Source: Erythroxylum novogranatense | Lineage: Eukaryota; Streptophyta; Magnoliopsida; Malpighiales; Erythroxylaceae | Length of the DNA stretch: 64,000 nucleotides | Direction of reading: 5' to 3' | Assembly: GCA_029891385.1 (NCBI GenBank) | Contig: CM057230.1 | Coordinates: forward strand, 33,931,402 to 33,995,401 | The notes under the pieces: generated by a model | What the model saw: the letters and a program-made list of their open reading frames with translations, nothing else | What the model was told of the DNA's origin: nothing | Database searches by the model: none | Position numbers and translations under genes: made by a program | In this document: piece after piece, positions 46,326-58,742 of the stretch | Layout of the letters: every line of letters begins with the position of its first letter | Position numbering within the stretch: position 1 is the stretch's first letter

Positions 46326-48256
46326 ATAGAATAATACTGAAGAGAGAGGATCATGTCTCCTGACAAATTGAGCTCTCATTGTTGGGATCTTTGTTTCCAT
46401 ATCGCTCGCTCTTAATTTGTGTGCGCGTGTGGAAAGCTATGCACGAACGTGGTGGCTAAAAGGGGCTTTCAGTGCTTTCATTTCTTCCTGACACCAAGCA
46501 AAGCTTGACAGGTCACTACATTTTCTTTTTGACCGTTTGTTATGAGAATCTGTCCTTTCATTAACTGTGTAATCAACCTAGCTAAACCCTGCATTTTAAC
46601 CCTTTTATTACTTGATACTGAACAACAGTGGAATCTGCTGCATACGTTTTCTCCATGGCTTCTTCTCTTTATTTGAAGGCAACCCCATTTGTGGAATGAA
46701 ATGGTATTTTACATTATAAAAAAAAGAGAGAAATTCCCAGCTCATAAAAAGTACGGTCGTCAATGTAAATTGGTAGGGTTGGAGACAGAGTCTGGTTAGA
46801 TGATGTAAGCAAGAGGAGTCTGTTGGGGCTCCAAGTAAATGAGAGTTGGATTTTATTGATGGTGGTGATGGTTCTATTGTCCACATTACATTGGTTCTTT
46901 GTTGTTTTTTAATAAAAGATCCAAGAATTTTATATGGGATGATGGGAGTTGGAGAAGTTTGTTTTGGCACTATAAGATTATATGGTCTTCCTTTGGTCAA
47001 GATAACAGATGGTGTAAATGCCCCATCCCTTTCTTCCATTAAAGATGTGGAATCTCGGCTCTTCCCATCCTCCTCAATCCCATTTCATATTAAAATAATC
47101 CCTCCCATCATACAAACAATCCAAGAGAATTTGTTTTTTTCCCTTAAAAGTGGGCAAGTTATTTCTATTTACGGATAAGTGAAGAAGATATGGATTACCA
47201 GACAATATCAGAAACAATATCTAATAATGCAAACTCAAAAGCAGGCAAATCTTTCCCTCTCATTTGATACTAATTTATTTTAATGAGAAAGAAAAAGATG
47301 GCATGGGATTGATGAATGGAAACTAATTTAATATTTGATTTGGAATGTTTGATGCTATATTCTATAATCTACATTCTCAGTTCATGAATAAGGTTGCATT
47401 GCTTTTCCTGTCTTAAAAGGAAAACAAAGCTAGTCTAAGCTTCAGCTAAGTGACTTGTTACTTAATTGCTAAGATAGTTGAGGTACATTCATTATACATA
47501 GGTGATTTCCAGCAGTCTAAACTTAAGTGCTCCTTGAAATGATCAAATATATCTTCCTCTGTACACTGCTCTTTGTTTTTTTCTTTACCCTCTTACGTTA
47601 ACGTTATGTTATAGAATCTACGCTTTCCGACGTGGGTGGTCTTTCATAGTTCTTCAGGTCTTCCAAATCCTTTTTTTTTTTTTAATAATCGAAACCTTCT
47701 GCTTATATATACCGCGTTCTTTAAAAACCCTTGCTTGCATGCATTCTTCAATAGTAATATAAGAAAACAAAGGGTCTAGGGCTCTTAATAATTTACTCAT
47801 TTTCTGGGAACTATATGTATCCAGCTTAAAATATTAAGAAGATGGAAAACGACGTCTCAAAAGTAGACTCTTCAGAATAAAACACCTGTTCGGTCAGAAA
47901 GGCCCTGATATTTGTGAATGAGGAGATACTTCTTCTCTCAGTAGTCAGTACTAGTAAGTAGTGTATTTATGTCTAAATAGCCATCTTTGATATGTAAGTG
48001 TAGTTGGGACAAAAAAAAAGTTATAATCTTCTCACCATACTACAGGGTTACATCTTATTAATGTAAACCGACATTTTCTAATTATTTCACATTGTTAAGA
48101 CCAGTAGTGGGGAAGGATATACATAAAGTAGTTGTCCAATGCCAATAATGTAGGAGCTGGACACCATGATCTGTGCATGTAATGCAGCTAGGCCTCACCA
48201 GTGGTAAGTGCCCAAAAAGGAATAACGAAAGAAAATGATAGTGATATTGAACATGT
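46326..48256. other. Intergenic, no gene seen
   Basis: This is AT-rich sequence. A 110-codon frame at 46846-47178 and an overlapping antisense one have no recognisable domain or splice context and are not supported as genes. Confidence 0.5.
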
Positions 48257-48257
48257 A

Positions 48258-48395
48258 AGTCAAAAATGCCATACAGCTTGTTTTAGGATCCACCATAACG
48301 CAGAAATACGGATTAGCATGGATCCTAAAGTCAAAAATGCCATACAGCTTGTTTTAGGATCCACCATAACGCAGAAATACGGATTAGCATGGACG
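48258..48395 (+). repeat. Exact 71-bp tandem duplication
   Basis: The segment starting GTCAAAAATGCCATACAG occurs at 48259 and again at 48330. It is identical through GATTAGCATGGA. The lack of differences points to a recent event or an assembly artefact. Confidence 0.9.
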
Positions 48396-51300
48396 CTGTA
48401 AATGTCTCATCAAACTTTCTCTTTCTGTTTGATAGAGAAGAGAGAACCCTGAACAAGTCACTCTTCTTCCTTGTTACAGCTCTTCTTCGTGAACCCTTGA
48501 TAAGTTTCAATCTTTTAAGGCTAATACCATGTCAAGACTCAGGAGAAAAAAGAACCTTGGGTAAGTGGTATTCTACAAGTAATCACTGCTTTTCGTATTC
48601 TGAGACTGAGTTCCTAAGCAATTAAAAGAGTGGTCAAATGTTCCAAAAACACTGCAATTTCTAACTTTTCCAGGCAGAGATAAATTCCAAGACATCACGT
48701 GATGGCGTTATATATAATTCTAAGTCTATAAAGCTTGTCACCCACAAAATAAGAAAATAAAAGCAAAGCAAGTTCCTTTTTCTTTTTGGTTTTAAATAGA
48801 AAAAGAGAGAGTCCCATAACTCCTAGCCTTTTTATTTCTATGAACTTACTATTTTCCTTACCTTAAATACGGCCTCAAGATTGCTACTGAACTCTAGTTC
48901 AGATGTGTACATATATACACTTTACCTAGCTAAGGCCTCAAGATACATATGTACAGAAGCCAATTCAATTTACCCTACCATCAAGAACGGAACTAGCTGT
49001 CTTTGGATCTAAATTCTAAGCTGTCCAAATTGGTAGCTGGAGGGACAAATTGTCTGCATTTGATCAGTTCTTTTACACAGCAACGGTGAAAAAAGTTGGC
49101 TCGATTTTGCCAATGTAGGTCAAACGGAAAGTGATTGATGATCGACTCTGAAGATCATCCACCAAAATGGTCAATATACTGGACGGTCCAGATGATGATG
49201 AGGGTCCACATTTCCACTATTGTCGATACAGATATTCAGAACAAACTTCACTCTCTAAGGCTTGTAAACATTTAGTCATGTCCTTCCTCTTCACCATCTT
49301 CTTTATCATGGTCATCCATCACCATCGCAACTAAAATTAGTAGCTTGAATGCTAGTATCTAGCTAATCCAACAGAGAAGAGGATTTCATTCACAAATTGG
49401 TGGATAACAGAGAGAAATTTGTAAATGAGATTCTTTGCCATAAGGCAGGAATCGGGAAAATAGCACAGAAGATCTCATTAGTGTATATGAGATCAAGTAG
49501 TATATATATATATGTCCGGAGTTTAGGTTTGGTGACTAAAACCTATATATAAACTTGCTAATTCCAAGTACCAGGTGATAAGTAGTGTTTTAAAGTTGAA
49601 GGCATGCGAAAGGAACTGTTACCAATTAATAAAATTGGCTTATGGGACATATGATTGGTTAATTAGTTGACAAACTATAGATTATTAGCAGATATATATA
49701 ATATTGGTGGAATTTAAGGTAGGAGGTTAAGCTTGAGAAAGGCTATGATTGCATCAAGTTTGCTTTTGATGATGTTAGCTCCTTTAGCCAACAGAGAACT
49801 GAAAATGAGTTGCAATCATAGAGAGATAGAATAGGCATGTTAAAAGAGTTCTCTGTGTGGTTGAGGACAACGTAACTGAGATATGTGGGGATTAGGACAG
49901 AGACATTTTATCAAATTACCAAGAAAGTGTCCCCCCTCCAATTTTCTATATTTAAATGAATCACCATTGCAAGGTCCTACTCGCCCACTCTCTCTCGTAG
50001 AAGTTAGAACACTTGGTTTTGGAGTCCTCAAAAGGGCTAGCAAAGCTGTGACAACTTCAAGCATCTTCTCCCTAACTACCAACCATAGTATGTCTATAAA
50101 CTACTGATAATTTCTTTATTCTATTAACTCTTAAGATGTCCCAACAAATGTCATTTCAGTGTCAAAACAACAGCACTATCAACGTACTTTGCCAACAAAT
50201 TATTTTTATCCACCATCCCCATCTCTTTACAGAAGGGATTGCACATGGGGGAATGGCCACTGTGTATGTGAGATGCTCTTTGTTCTCAGTTATCAAAAAG
50301 ATTGTGTATCTCAGATTATAACACTACTCACTTATGGAGCCTCTTGGACCAAAAAACTTACCAAATTATAAACTCACACACTCGTACATGTTTTTCGTCA
50401 GAGAGTGAGCCTCTGGTGTCTGATCGGACAACCTCTTTTTCTCTTAAACCAAAAAGATCAGGCAAGTGCCATACAATTTTGGGTCCCCCTTCATCTGGCT
50501 GAACTGCTGATTTAAGAGAATTCCATTGTTGACGTGTTTGTGTGAATAACGTGGACATTGGAGTACTATTAGTGCATGTGTTGCTTCGATTGTGTTACGT
50601 AAATCTGCAGATGCCTATCTTATTAGTCCGTTCCGTTAGCAACTTGGCGGACCAACTTTTCAGTAGACCAAGGATAGAAGAGAAAAGATTATTTTGTATC
50701 CTGATTTTAACAAAAAAACACTTCCTTTCTTGCTCTTTTCTGGCTCAATGCATAGGCCCGTTTAGTGGATGAATTGGTGTTAATGAATCGTCATTGCTTG
50801 AGTAGGTAACAGTCGATTATCGCCAACTTTTCTCTTGCCAATGAATTAGAATAGAGTGAAATTTTAGAGTGTATCGATCTACAAAGGAAATAAAATCTAT
50901 GACCCTTTACAAACAAATTAAAACATGAGTCATTAAGGGCATTGCCAAATCTCCTGGAGCGCCATAACATGGCAGAATATGTTATTTGAGAAAGGCCCAC
51001 AAGGAGGGGTAGGATAGGAGATGCGAACAAAAGCTTGAGGAGAGGGAGGGGCCATGCCTACTAATGCTACTACTACGGCTACTCCCTAAGCTGACGAGAG
51101 CTTTTCTTGCAGGAGTCAGAGTCGGAGAAAGATGTACTTGGTACTATAGCAGCTAATTGGGTGCAACGACTAGTCTTTGTCCCTTCTCTGTTTCTTTCTG
51201 CTTTCTTTTGGTCATAGGCAATCATGTACAAAAATATATACGTAACGTCAAGTGGACGGCTGGGAAGGAGGAAGGATCATACCCTAACTCTTTTGTTTTG

Positions 51301-51590
51301 TGCTCAGCTAGGAGCTACACTACGCTCAGCGTCTTCCTCGCTCACTATCCTTTTCGATCGCCATGTGATTTCCACGTGCTGTACATATATTCTTTGTCAT
51401 GTGGCGCTACATACATGTACATGTACATGAATATTACAAGGGCATGAAGTTTCTTGATTGTCATCATACTGAATTGAAATAGGCAATGATCTTCTACAAA
51501 AAGAAAAACCTAATATCTTCTTGTCACACATATTTTAAACCAACCAAAAAATATCATTATTTAAGCCTCACAGATTTCTTAAATTCAAAC
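48396..51590. other. Intergenic, no gene seen
   Basis: Several 60-80 codon frames on both strands lack domain signals, and no known plant microRNA sequence was recognised. It contains a TA run (49502-49513). Confidence 0.5.
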
Positions 51591-52260
51591 TATTTCACTT
51601 AGAAAATATTTGATTCCATTTTAATTTTCTATTGTATTTTTAATTTTATATTTTAAAAGTAAAACAAAAACATGCCTATTTATTAACGTTAATATAGTTA
51701 TATTTTTATTACAGATGATGATTACATATTAGATAAAATTTAAAGATAAATAATTTTAATTCATTTTAATCTCTTATATAATATTTATTAATAAATAATC
51801 AATAAAATTATTTTATTTTATTAAAATAAATAATTTTAAATTAAAATTTATTTTAGATATTTATTTAAAATTTATACATTTTGAAGATATTTTAAATTTA
51901 ATTATATTTACTAATAATTATTAAATTAATTTAATTTAATTTAGTTATAAAATTAAAATAAATTATTCATAATTTTAATTAATTAAACATAATATCATAT
52001 TAAATTAAATTATTCATCATTTTATTGATAACTAATATATTAAATAATTAAATAATATATATATATATAGTTAACAATAAATCAGATCGTAAAAACTTAA
52101 ATAGAAAGCAAAAACTACTTTTTGTGGTTTTTATAAATTTTGAAAATTGAAAGAAATCAAAATTAAAATCAAAACTAAAAATTCAAACAACCATGCTTTT
52201 TAAATAAATTTGAAAATAAAATAAAATTCAATAGAAACAAACATGCTAAATGAGTTATTT
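51591..52260. repeat. Extremely AT-rich tract
   Basis: It is almost entirely A and T, with many TTTAATTTAAT and AATTAAATTA runs. AAACATGCCTAT near the left edge and CAAACATGC near the right hint at a degraded inverted-repeat element, but ends could not be fixed. It could also act as a matrix-attachment type region. Confidence 0.5.
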
Positions 52261-53951
52261 TGATACTAACTTATGAAAATCCTCAATGCCCTTTTTAACT
52301 AATTAGCTTTATTTTAGTTGGTTAACTATTCACTAATAATTGTATCATAATATTAATTATCATTAGTTTTGATTTACTCTCATAAAGTCATTTGTATGCA
52401 TTACTATTGAATACTAATTTATATACCAACTAAACTTGTAACTAATTATATGCATGTTGTGTAACTTCTTAAATTCAATTAACAAGTTATTGTCTCAATT
52501 ATTGGAATTCTTTTATTATTTATTACCATTTTAATGAAATTAAATATGGTTTATATATGTGAAAATGGATACAAAACACCTCTTTATAATTACATCATTT
52601 AAGATTTGTTTCAAATATATAATGCAATGAAAATAGTTATTCTAATGAATGAAAAGATAGAAATTCATATTAGAATTGGAAAGCAAATAACAAAATTTTG
52701 TCCATAAATATTTTAATGCTTTTGTGGGATAAATTATGTCTCAATATAAAGTTTGTTCCATATCAAAAAGATTAACACAATCTCAATCTGAATGCCCTAC
52801 AGTAGTTTCCCATTGGCACAACAACCCACTAACTCACGTCAATTCTACTTTCCATTCTTTTGGTAGACAACACCATCATCAAGGAATTACTCCATTTCTT
52901 GGTCACCTTTCCTTCTGCTCAATCCGCCAGGCATCAAGTCATATTCATCAAACTAACCTTTCCCCAGCTAGCCATAGTTCGACCTTGTTTGGGATTACTT
53001 GTCGAATTGCTTTTTCATGCTCACTTACAAATTCAAGCTTCGCGACAAGCTTTCCTGTACGGATCTATTGCAGTGGAATAACTATTGCTGAGTAGTAAAA
53101 CGATATTCACCTTCGCAATACTAATTAATACACCGTTATGTCACCGTGCTCACATATTGTATTCAGCTATTATCTTGCATCAACCAATACTCTTACAAAA
53201 TGGGAATTCTTTTAAGAGAGTGTTCCCGCAATTTTACTTCTTCGAGCATCATGTTTTAGTCATAATATCATTGAAAAAAGGTTAAAGTCATACTTAAATT
53301 GCACTTTGGTCCTTTAATTTCTTTTTTAACAACTTAACTTGACATTCTTTTTCTTTCGTGTGCTAAAGAAATAGCACGTTCACAAAAGAAAACTTACTTG
53401 AGTGCAATCTAACCTAGATAATGTATGGATAATATAATATGCTTGTAACTGTTTTGGCATTGACAAGCTACTCTCCATCTTCGACCACACACTTCAGTCA
53501 ACAGCTCAATCATTTTGGTTGTACCATTTTCACTGTGAAGGATAATGGCAAATTACCCACCGTGGCCAGAGCAAGTGAAAATGGTATTTGAATGTATTTA
53601 GTGAAGCTGATTATTTTATCATGATAATTCCATAGATGGCTCTTAAGAACAAATATCTATCAAGTTTGCGCCTGCTCTGGGGAAGGAGAGATTATCAGAT
53701 TAACTAAAAGGAAAAAACGTGATAAAATGTTCAATTTAGATATGTAAAGAAATTGAAGGCTACCATTTCAGGCAAGACAAGGTCATTGTGCCAGGAAAGA
53801 CATATGTATAACTAACAATTGAGTTAAGAAGAGCACAGGATAGCCGTCACTTTGATTAAACTATATTCCTCTTAAATCATGAAGATTTGCTTTAATTATA
53901 TATTACTGTCATCTCTATCTTCGAAAGGATCTTGGGGGAAGAGATAAACTA
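52261..53951. other. Unassigned intergenic sequence
   Basis: A less AT-rich patch at 52736-53285 carries overlapping open frames (up to 119 codons) that I cannot match to any family. It may be an old retrotransposon scrap. The rest is plain AT-rich DNA. Confidence 0.4.
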
Positions 53952-54139
53952 TGTAAATGTGTATTTGCAGCCAATCAATTGGATGCAAATTAATTAATAT
54001 ATGACATTATTTTGAATTAATGAAAATGTTTTATTTATCTTTATATATTAATTTAATTATTTTATGTTTTAATATTAAAGATAAAATCTTTAAAATAATT
54101 ACTGTGTAAATGAAATTATAATGAGATCATAATTATGAT

Positions 54140-55492
54140 CACTACAAGAAAAATGTAAATTAGCGACGAAAAATTATCAACGGAAACATTTTCGTAGGCA
54201 ATTAGTGACGGAAATATGCTTTCCATCGCTAAAATTGAGTGATTTAGCGACGGTACTAATATTCGTCGCTAAATTTGGAGGGAATTTGTCGCGGCAAAAT
54301 TATCGACGGACATTAGCGACGGAACAATATAGCCGTCGGTAATTTATTATCGACGGAAAATATACCGTTAGAAATTAGCGACGGAAAGCATATTTCCGTC
54401 GCTAAAATTGAGTAATTTAGCGACGGTACTAATACTCGTCGCTAAATTTGGAGGGAATTCGTGCCGGCAAAATTAGCGACGTTCCGTCGCTAAAAATGGA
54501 GGAAATTTTTGGCGGAATATAAAATTTTGAATTTATCTACGGAAAATTCCGTTGGTAAATTAATTGAGCGACAGAAATTTTCATTCCATTGGTAAAAAGG
54601 CGGGAATTATTGGCGGTATTAAAATTTTTTGAATTTACCAACGGAAATTTTTCGTCGGTAATTTCGTCGGTAAATTCTTTTTAAATATGAACTCACCCGA
54701 CATCTCCCTCCCACTTCTATCTTCTTCTTCCTTTCTTCTTCTTCCTTCTTCCTACATCTTCTCTTCGGTTTTCTTGGAGCTCATTTCTCTGTTGTGGACT
54801 CATTTTTTGCTCGACGATGTTGTCTTCTCTAGCTATTGTCATCGTGTCTTTCGGTAGATGTATTTTTGCAACTACTGTCATGTATTTTTTCATATATTAG
54901 AAGAAAATTAATTCGGGTATTTATTACTTTCGTTTATTTGTGTATTTTATTATTGGAAAACAACTTTAAGGTATAAATGTTAGTGATAGAAGGGACAATA
55001 TGTGATTTTAGTTGTGACGTTAAAATAAATTTCTGATGCATGTAAGGTGTTTAATGAAATGTTTGTTATTTGAAAAAATAATTTCAGTTCTTTATTTTCA
55101 GTTCTGTTTTAGTATGAAGTTTAATATTTTAATTATTTTACTTGAAATAATGATGTTTTCTCCATGGTGGCTTCTAGAGAAACTAAACAGTTAGCAGGTA
55201 AATTTTAAAAAAATAGTTTTCAGCAAATTTACCGACGAAAAATTTCCGTTGCTAATTTTCTGACAGAAAAATTTACGGACTGAACAAAATAACCGTCGGT
55301 AAATTTACCGATGGAAATTTTTATCCGTCGAAAAATTTACCAATGAAAAATGTTCGTCGTTAAATTTAGCGACAGCTATATCTCCGACACCTTTATCCGT
55401 CTCTAAATTCCGTCGCTAAGTAAGCTTACCGACGGAATATGTATAAATTCCGTCGGTAAATTCCGTCGGTAAACTTTATTTTTCTTGTAGTG
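54140..55492. mobile_element. Non-autonomous CACTA (En/Spm) transposon, 1353 bp
   Basis: The ends are CACTACAAGAAAAA and TTTTTCTTGTAGTG, a perfect 14-bp terminal inverted repeat of CACTA type. They are flanked by the 3-bp target duplication GAT (54137-54139, 55493-55495). Both subterminal regions are packed with TAGCGACGG / CCGTCGGTAA motifs in both orientations, the usual transposase-binding repeats. The middle has a CTT-rich stretch and no transposase, so it depends on an autonomous partner. Confidence 0.95.
54190..54480 (+). repeat. Tandem subterminal duplication within the CACTA element
   Basis: Two copies (starting near 54208 and 54375) of a block containing TTAGCGACGG, CTAAAATTGAGT, GACGGTACTAATA and TTTGGAGGGAATT. 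They are about 165 bp apart and highly similar. Confidence 0.8.
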
Positions 55493-56845
55493 GATATTCA
55501 ATTTACACTTATGCGTTATTTATAAATGTTCCTAGTTGTAGTTTTATCAAAACTGAATATTGTTGAAACGGTAAAACTATCATATATTATGTTTCTTTCT
55601 TATGAAGAAAATAATTGAACTCGTAAATTAAAGTATATAAATACTTAAACTAATGTGTGAGTGATTATTAGAGAATAAGTCACTGAATTGACACGATTAT
55701 GAGAATTTCAAATGGAATATTATTTATGTGTCTATGGATTATCTCATAATGATGGTTGTATAATTGATCCTTAGACTTGAGATTATTAAGATATTCAGTG
55801 TAGGAATTACTATGTTTTATACTATTTATGAATCGTCCTATGATAATTTAGTCAGTAGTAATTGGATATAGTATGAACCATATGTAAATAGTTGAGTAAG
55901 TTAATATAGGATTCATCACTCTAAAATAATTAGAGAGAACATTCTACTATGCTTGATTAATAATGATTTATGGAATTCTCTAGCTACAAGAAATTGATAT
56001 TTGAAAAGAAGTTTTCAAATTTTTATTATAAATCAATAACTAATTAGCAAGAAAGAGCATGATTGGATGATAAGAGTAGACATTGTATCCATACTCTGTC
56101 CAATTAGAATATTGAACAACAAAAGGATTAAATTATACATTATAGCCATGCATGAACAAAGTTAAGTCGATCAATTTGATATTCCTTATATTTGGGTAAT
56201 CATGATATGTTGTTAGACATCAATCATGATTTATGATTATGAATTATTTAATTGGAGAATTAAAGATAAATTAGAAGAAATTTAATTTATCTAATTCTAA
56301 TTGTGAATTAGAATTAGAATTTATAATTATTGCCAATGTATTAGTAACCTAATAGGTCACACATCAAAGAGCAATTTGTGAAAGAAAATTCAATTTTATT
56401 AAGTTGGACTTAATTATAAAATTTGAAAACTTTGAGGATCAAATATGAGATATTTGATTTTATTAAAATTAAATTAATTAGAATTAATATTTGATTTTAA
56501 TTATAATTATAATCAAAGAGATTTAATTTTAATAAAAGACTCTTATGATTTTTTCTATTTAATGGGAAGAACTTTTTAGAAACTAATACTTTTTGTTTTC
56601 TTCCTCTCAAATTAGTTTAAGAATTGCTCTGTGGATACTATCTGAAGCTGGACACTTAAACAGCTCTTAATTGATCAATCAGAAAAAGTTTCAAAGATTT
56701 TTCAACAAAAAAATGAACAAGGTGCAATTTCTAAGTCGTTTTATATTTTTATTCAAATTTATTCAATTATCATGATTAGCTCAGAATCTATAAAATTTTT
56801 ATTTTTCGCTGCGTCCATGATTCAATTATGATTGGATTCCAACAG

Positions 56846-56858
56846 TGGTATCAAAGCC
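56846..56858 (+). other. Primer-binding site of the copia element
   Basis: TGGTATCAAAGCC lies one base after the LTR end. It is the initiator tRNA-Met type site with one substitution. Confidence 0.8.
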
Positions 56859-58742
56859 TTCTTTAATTGTTTCAATTGGATTCATTGCTTGATTATTGTT
56901 GATTTTGATATGTTTTGCTTTAGTTTTTGTTTTTTCCCGAAATTATTTCCACGACTATTCTTTATTTTGATTGTTATGAAAAACACATATGTTTATTCTG
57001 TGTTTAAACATGCGTTTATCTAGAAATTGGTTCCACTCTCTTGTGTTTTAAGTTCTGCTTATCTCTGCGTTATGTGATACTTTTGCATTGGTTCTAAAAT
57101 CATTTGAGTATACCTTACGGTTTGAGTTCTGCATACGCCTCTGCTTATTTCTGGAAATTATTTCCACAAATGTATGTGTTTTTTTGGAAATTGATGGTGT
57201 TATGCTAAATTGTGTATTGGAAATTTCTAATTTCTACTACCCTATTTTTTTGTGTGTGAACAAGTCTTGCTTCTTTATGTTTGTATTTTACCTCTTTGTG
57301 TTGATCAAATCTGAAAATTTTGTTTTTCATATGCTTGCAATTTTCTCCTTCATGCATTTACTGCCTTGTGAATTAACAAACAAGATGGGCGATTATCGCC
57401 CATCGGACTGCCGCTTCTAACGACTTAGTGGGTTGTTTGTGATGTGATGTCGTTAAGCATTGCGTGTGATGCCCATAGCTAGCGTTGCTAGGGTTGCTCG
57501 CGATGCCACTGGAGACAAGTGACTCCAATCGTTGGCATCACTAAGGCGATTAAATGGCCATGGGTGATGCCACAAGCAACACTATAGATGGCGTTGCTTG
57601 GGCAGTCCGTCGACAACACAATGCAGGCAACAGATATAGGGCAAGCGGCTGCGTCGGTTGAGGATGAAGCAGGCAAGGAGGGAGGTGGGGTTGCGACATG
57701 GAGCACTACCCAATGGTTGGAGAAATGTGGAAGCGGTTCGGAAAAACTTAGGTATCGGTTGTAGAAGACGTTGGAAGCTTCTGGAGAAGACGATGGGCGC
57801 GTGTCACTGGCGCGTGCATTACATACATCAATCAACCTATCTTTGCTCGCGGGGACCGTGCACACGCCAGACACCATCCCAACCTCTTTTATGTGTTTTT
57901 TTTAATGTTTTTAAAACCTTAAATTGTCATTTACTTAATTTAATAGAGATTAAATTAATTTCAACTCCGAATAAAATTGAAAAGTGTCTTATTAATTTTT
58001 GAACATTGTTCTCAAAGGAAATTTTTATTAAGAAAAATATTGGAATTTAATTTAATTTTCAAGAGTTGAATTATTAAATTAAACTTATTATCGAATCGAT
58101 AATTATATCAATCAAAAGTTTTAAATAATTTCTTTCATAATTGGATTATGTTTGAAATTATACATATAATGAGATTATATTATTTTGATGAGATTGGAAA
58201 TTTTAAAATTTTAAATCCTCAATAAAATATTAAGTACACACCATAAACGTAATAGTTGTCTTCCATTATTTGAGAATAAAACCAAAATTTTGTTTATTAT
58301 TTAGCTTGTTGAGGATACTTAAAGCCATTTTAACTCGGATATGTTTTATCTTAAATTCTACTTAACTAAAATTGTATAATTTGAATGAGTAAACTTATGA
58401 TCATATAAATTTAAAGGTAGGATTAGGAATAATATATGTGATATATTTTTGGCAAAAGTTGTTACCTAACGATTCTAGGAATTACATGAGATGTGATTGA
58501 AAAGTTGTTTTCTACCTAATTTATTTTTTGTTGGTTTGTTGAGTAAATTCAATATCAATTGATTTTAAATAGGATCCTAGCCCACTAAGAAATTATTTAA
58601 TAATTTTTCGATATAATAATGAGGGCTATTATTTTGAAAAAAATAGTGAAAGTAATCAAATATTTTAATCCTTATTTTATTTGAATTTTGGATATAAACT
58701 AATATATGCTCCTTTTATGTTTTTCGGCTATTGAACTTGAAG
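56859..58742 (+). other. Leader between PBS and gag of the copia element
   Basis: It is untranslated in appearance. Bases 57480-57870 form a GC-richer island with repeated GATGCC/GCGTTGC motifs in an AT-rich leader. The open frames here, on either strand, show no domain. Confidence 0.5.

Larger units (their letters stand above)
53952..56844 (+). repeat. 5' LTR of a Ty1/copia element, split by a CACTA transposon
   Basis: The right end is firm: GATTCCAACA at 56844, then the PBS. The left end is approximate, perhaps TGTAAATGTG at 53952. Sequence on both sides of the CACTA insertion (54120-54139 and 55496-55540) aligns in order with the LTR at 61199-62958, which shows that the LTR was interrupted. 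Without the insert the LTR is about 1.5 kb. Confidence 0.65.

Noticed and set aside
46846..47178. 110-codon frame as a possible small gene
   Set aside because: No domain, no splice or promoter context, and an equally long antisense frame overlaps.
44641..51590. MicroRNA or tRNA genes in the large intergenic region
   Set aside because: Searched by eye for common plant miRNA sequences and tRNA B-box patterns; none matched. A covariance search would be needed to exclude them.
51591..52260. Defined hAT-type MITE
   Set aside because: Possible CATGC-type ends, but the inverted repeats are too degenerate and no target duplication could be found.
52736..53285. Overlapping frames as a possible gene or LINE/copia fragment
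   Set aside because: Tried as copia RNase H and as other transposon proteins in several frames without a convincing motif; left unassigned.
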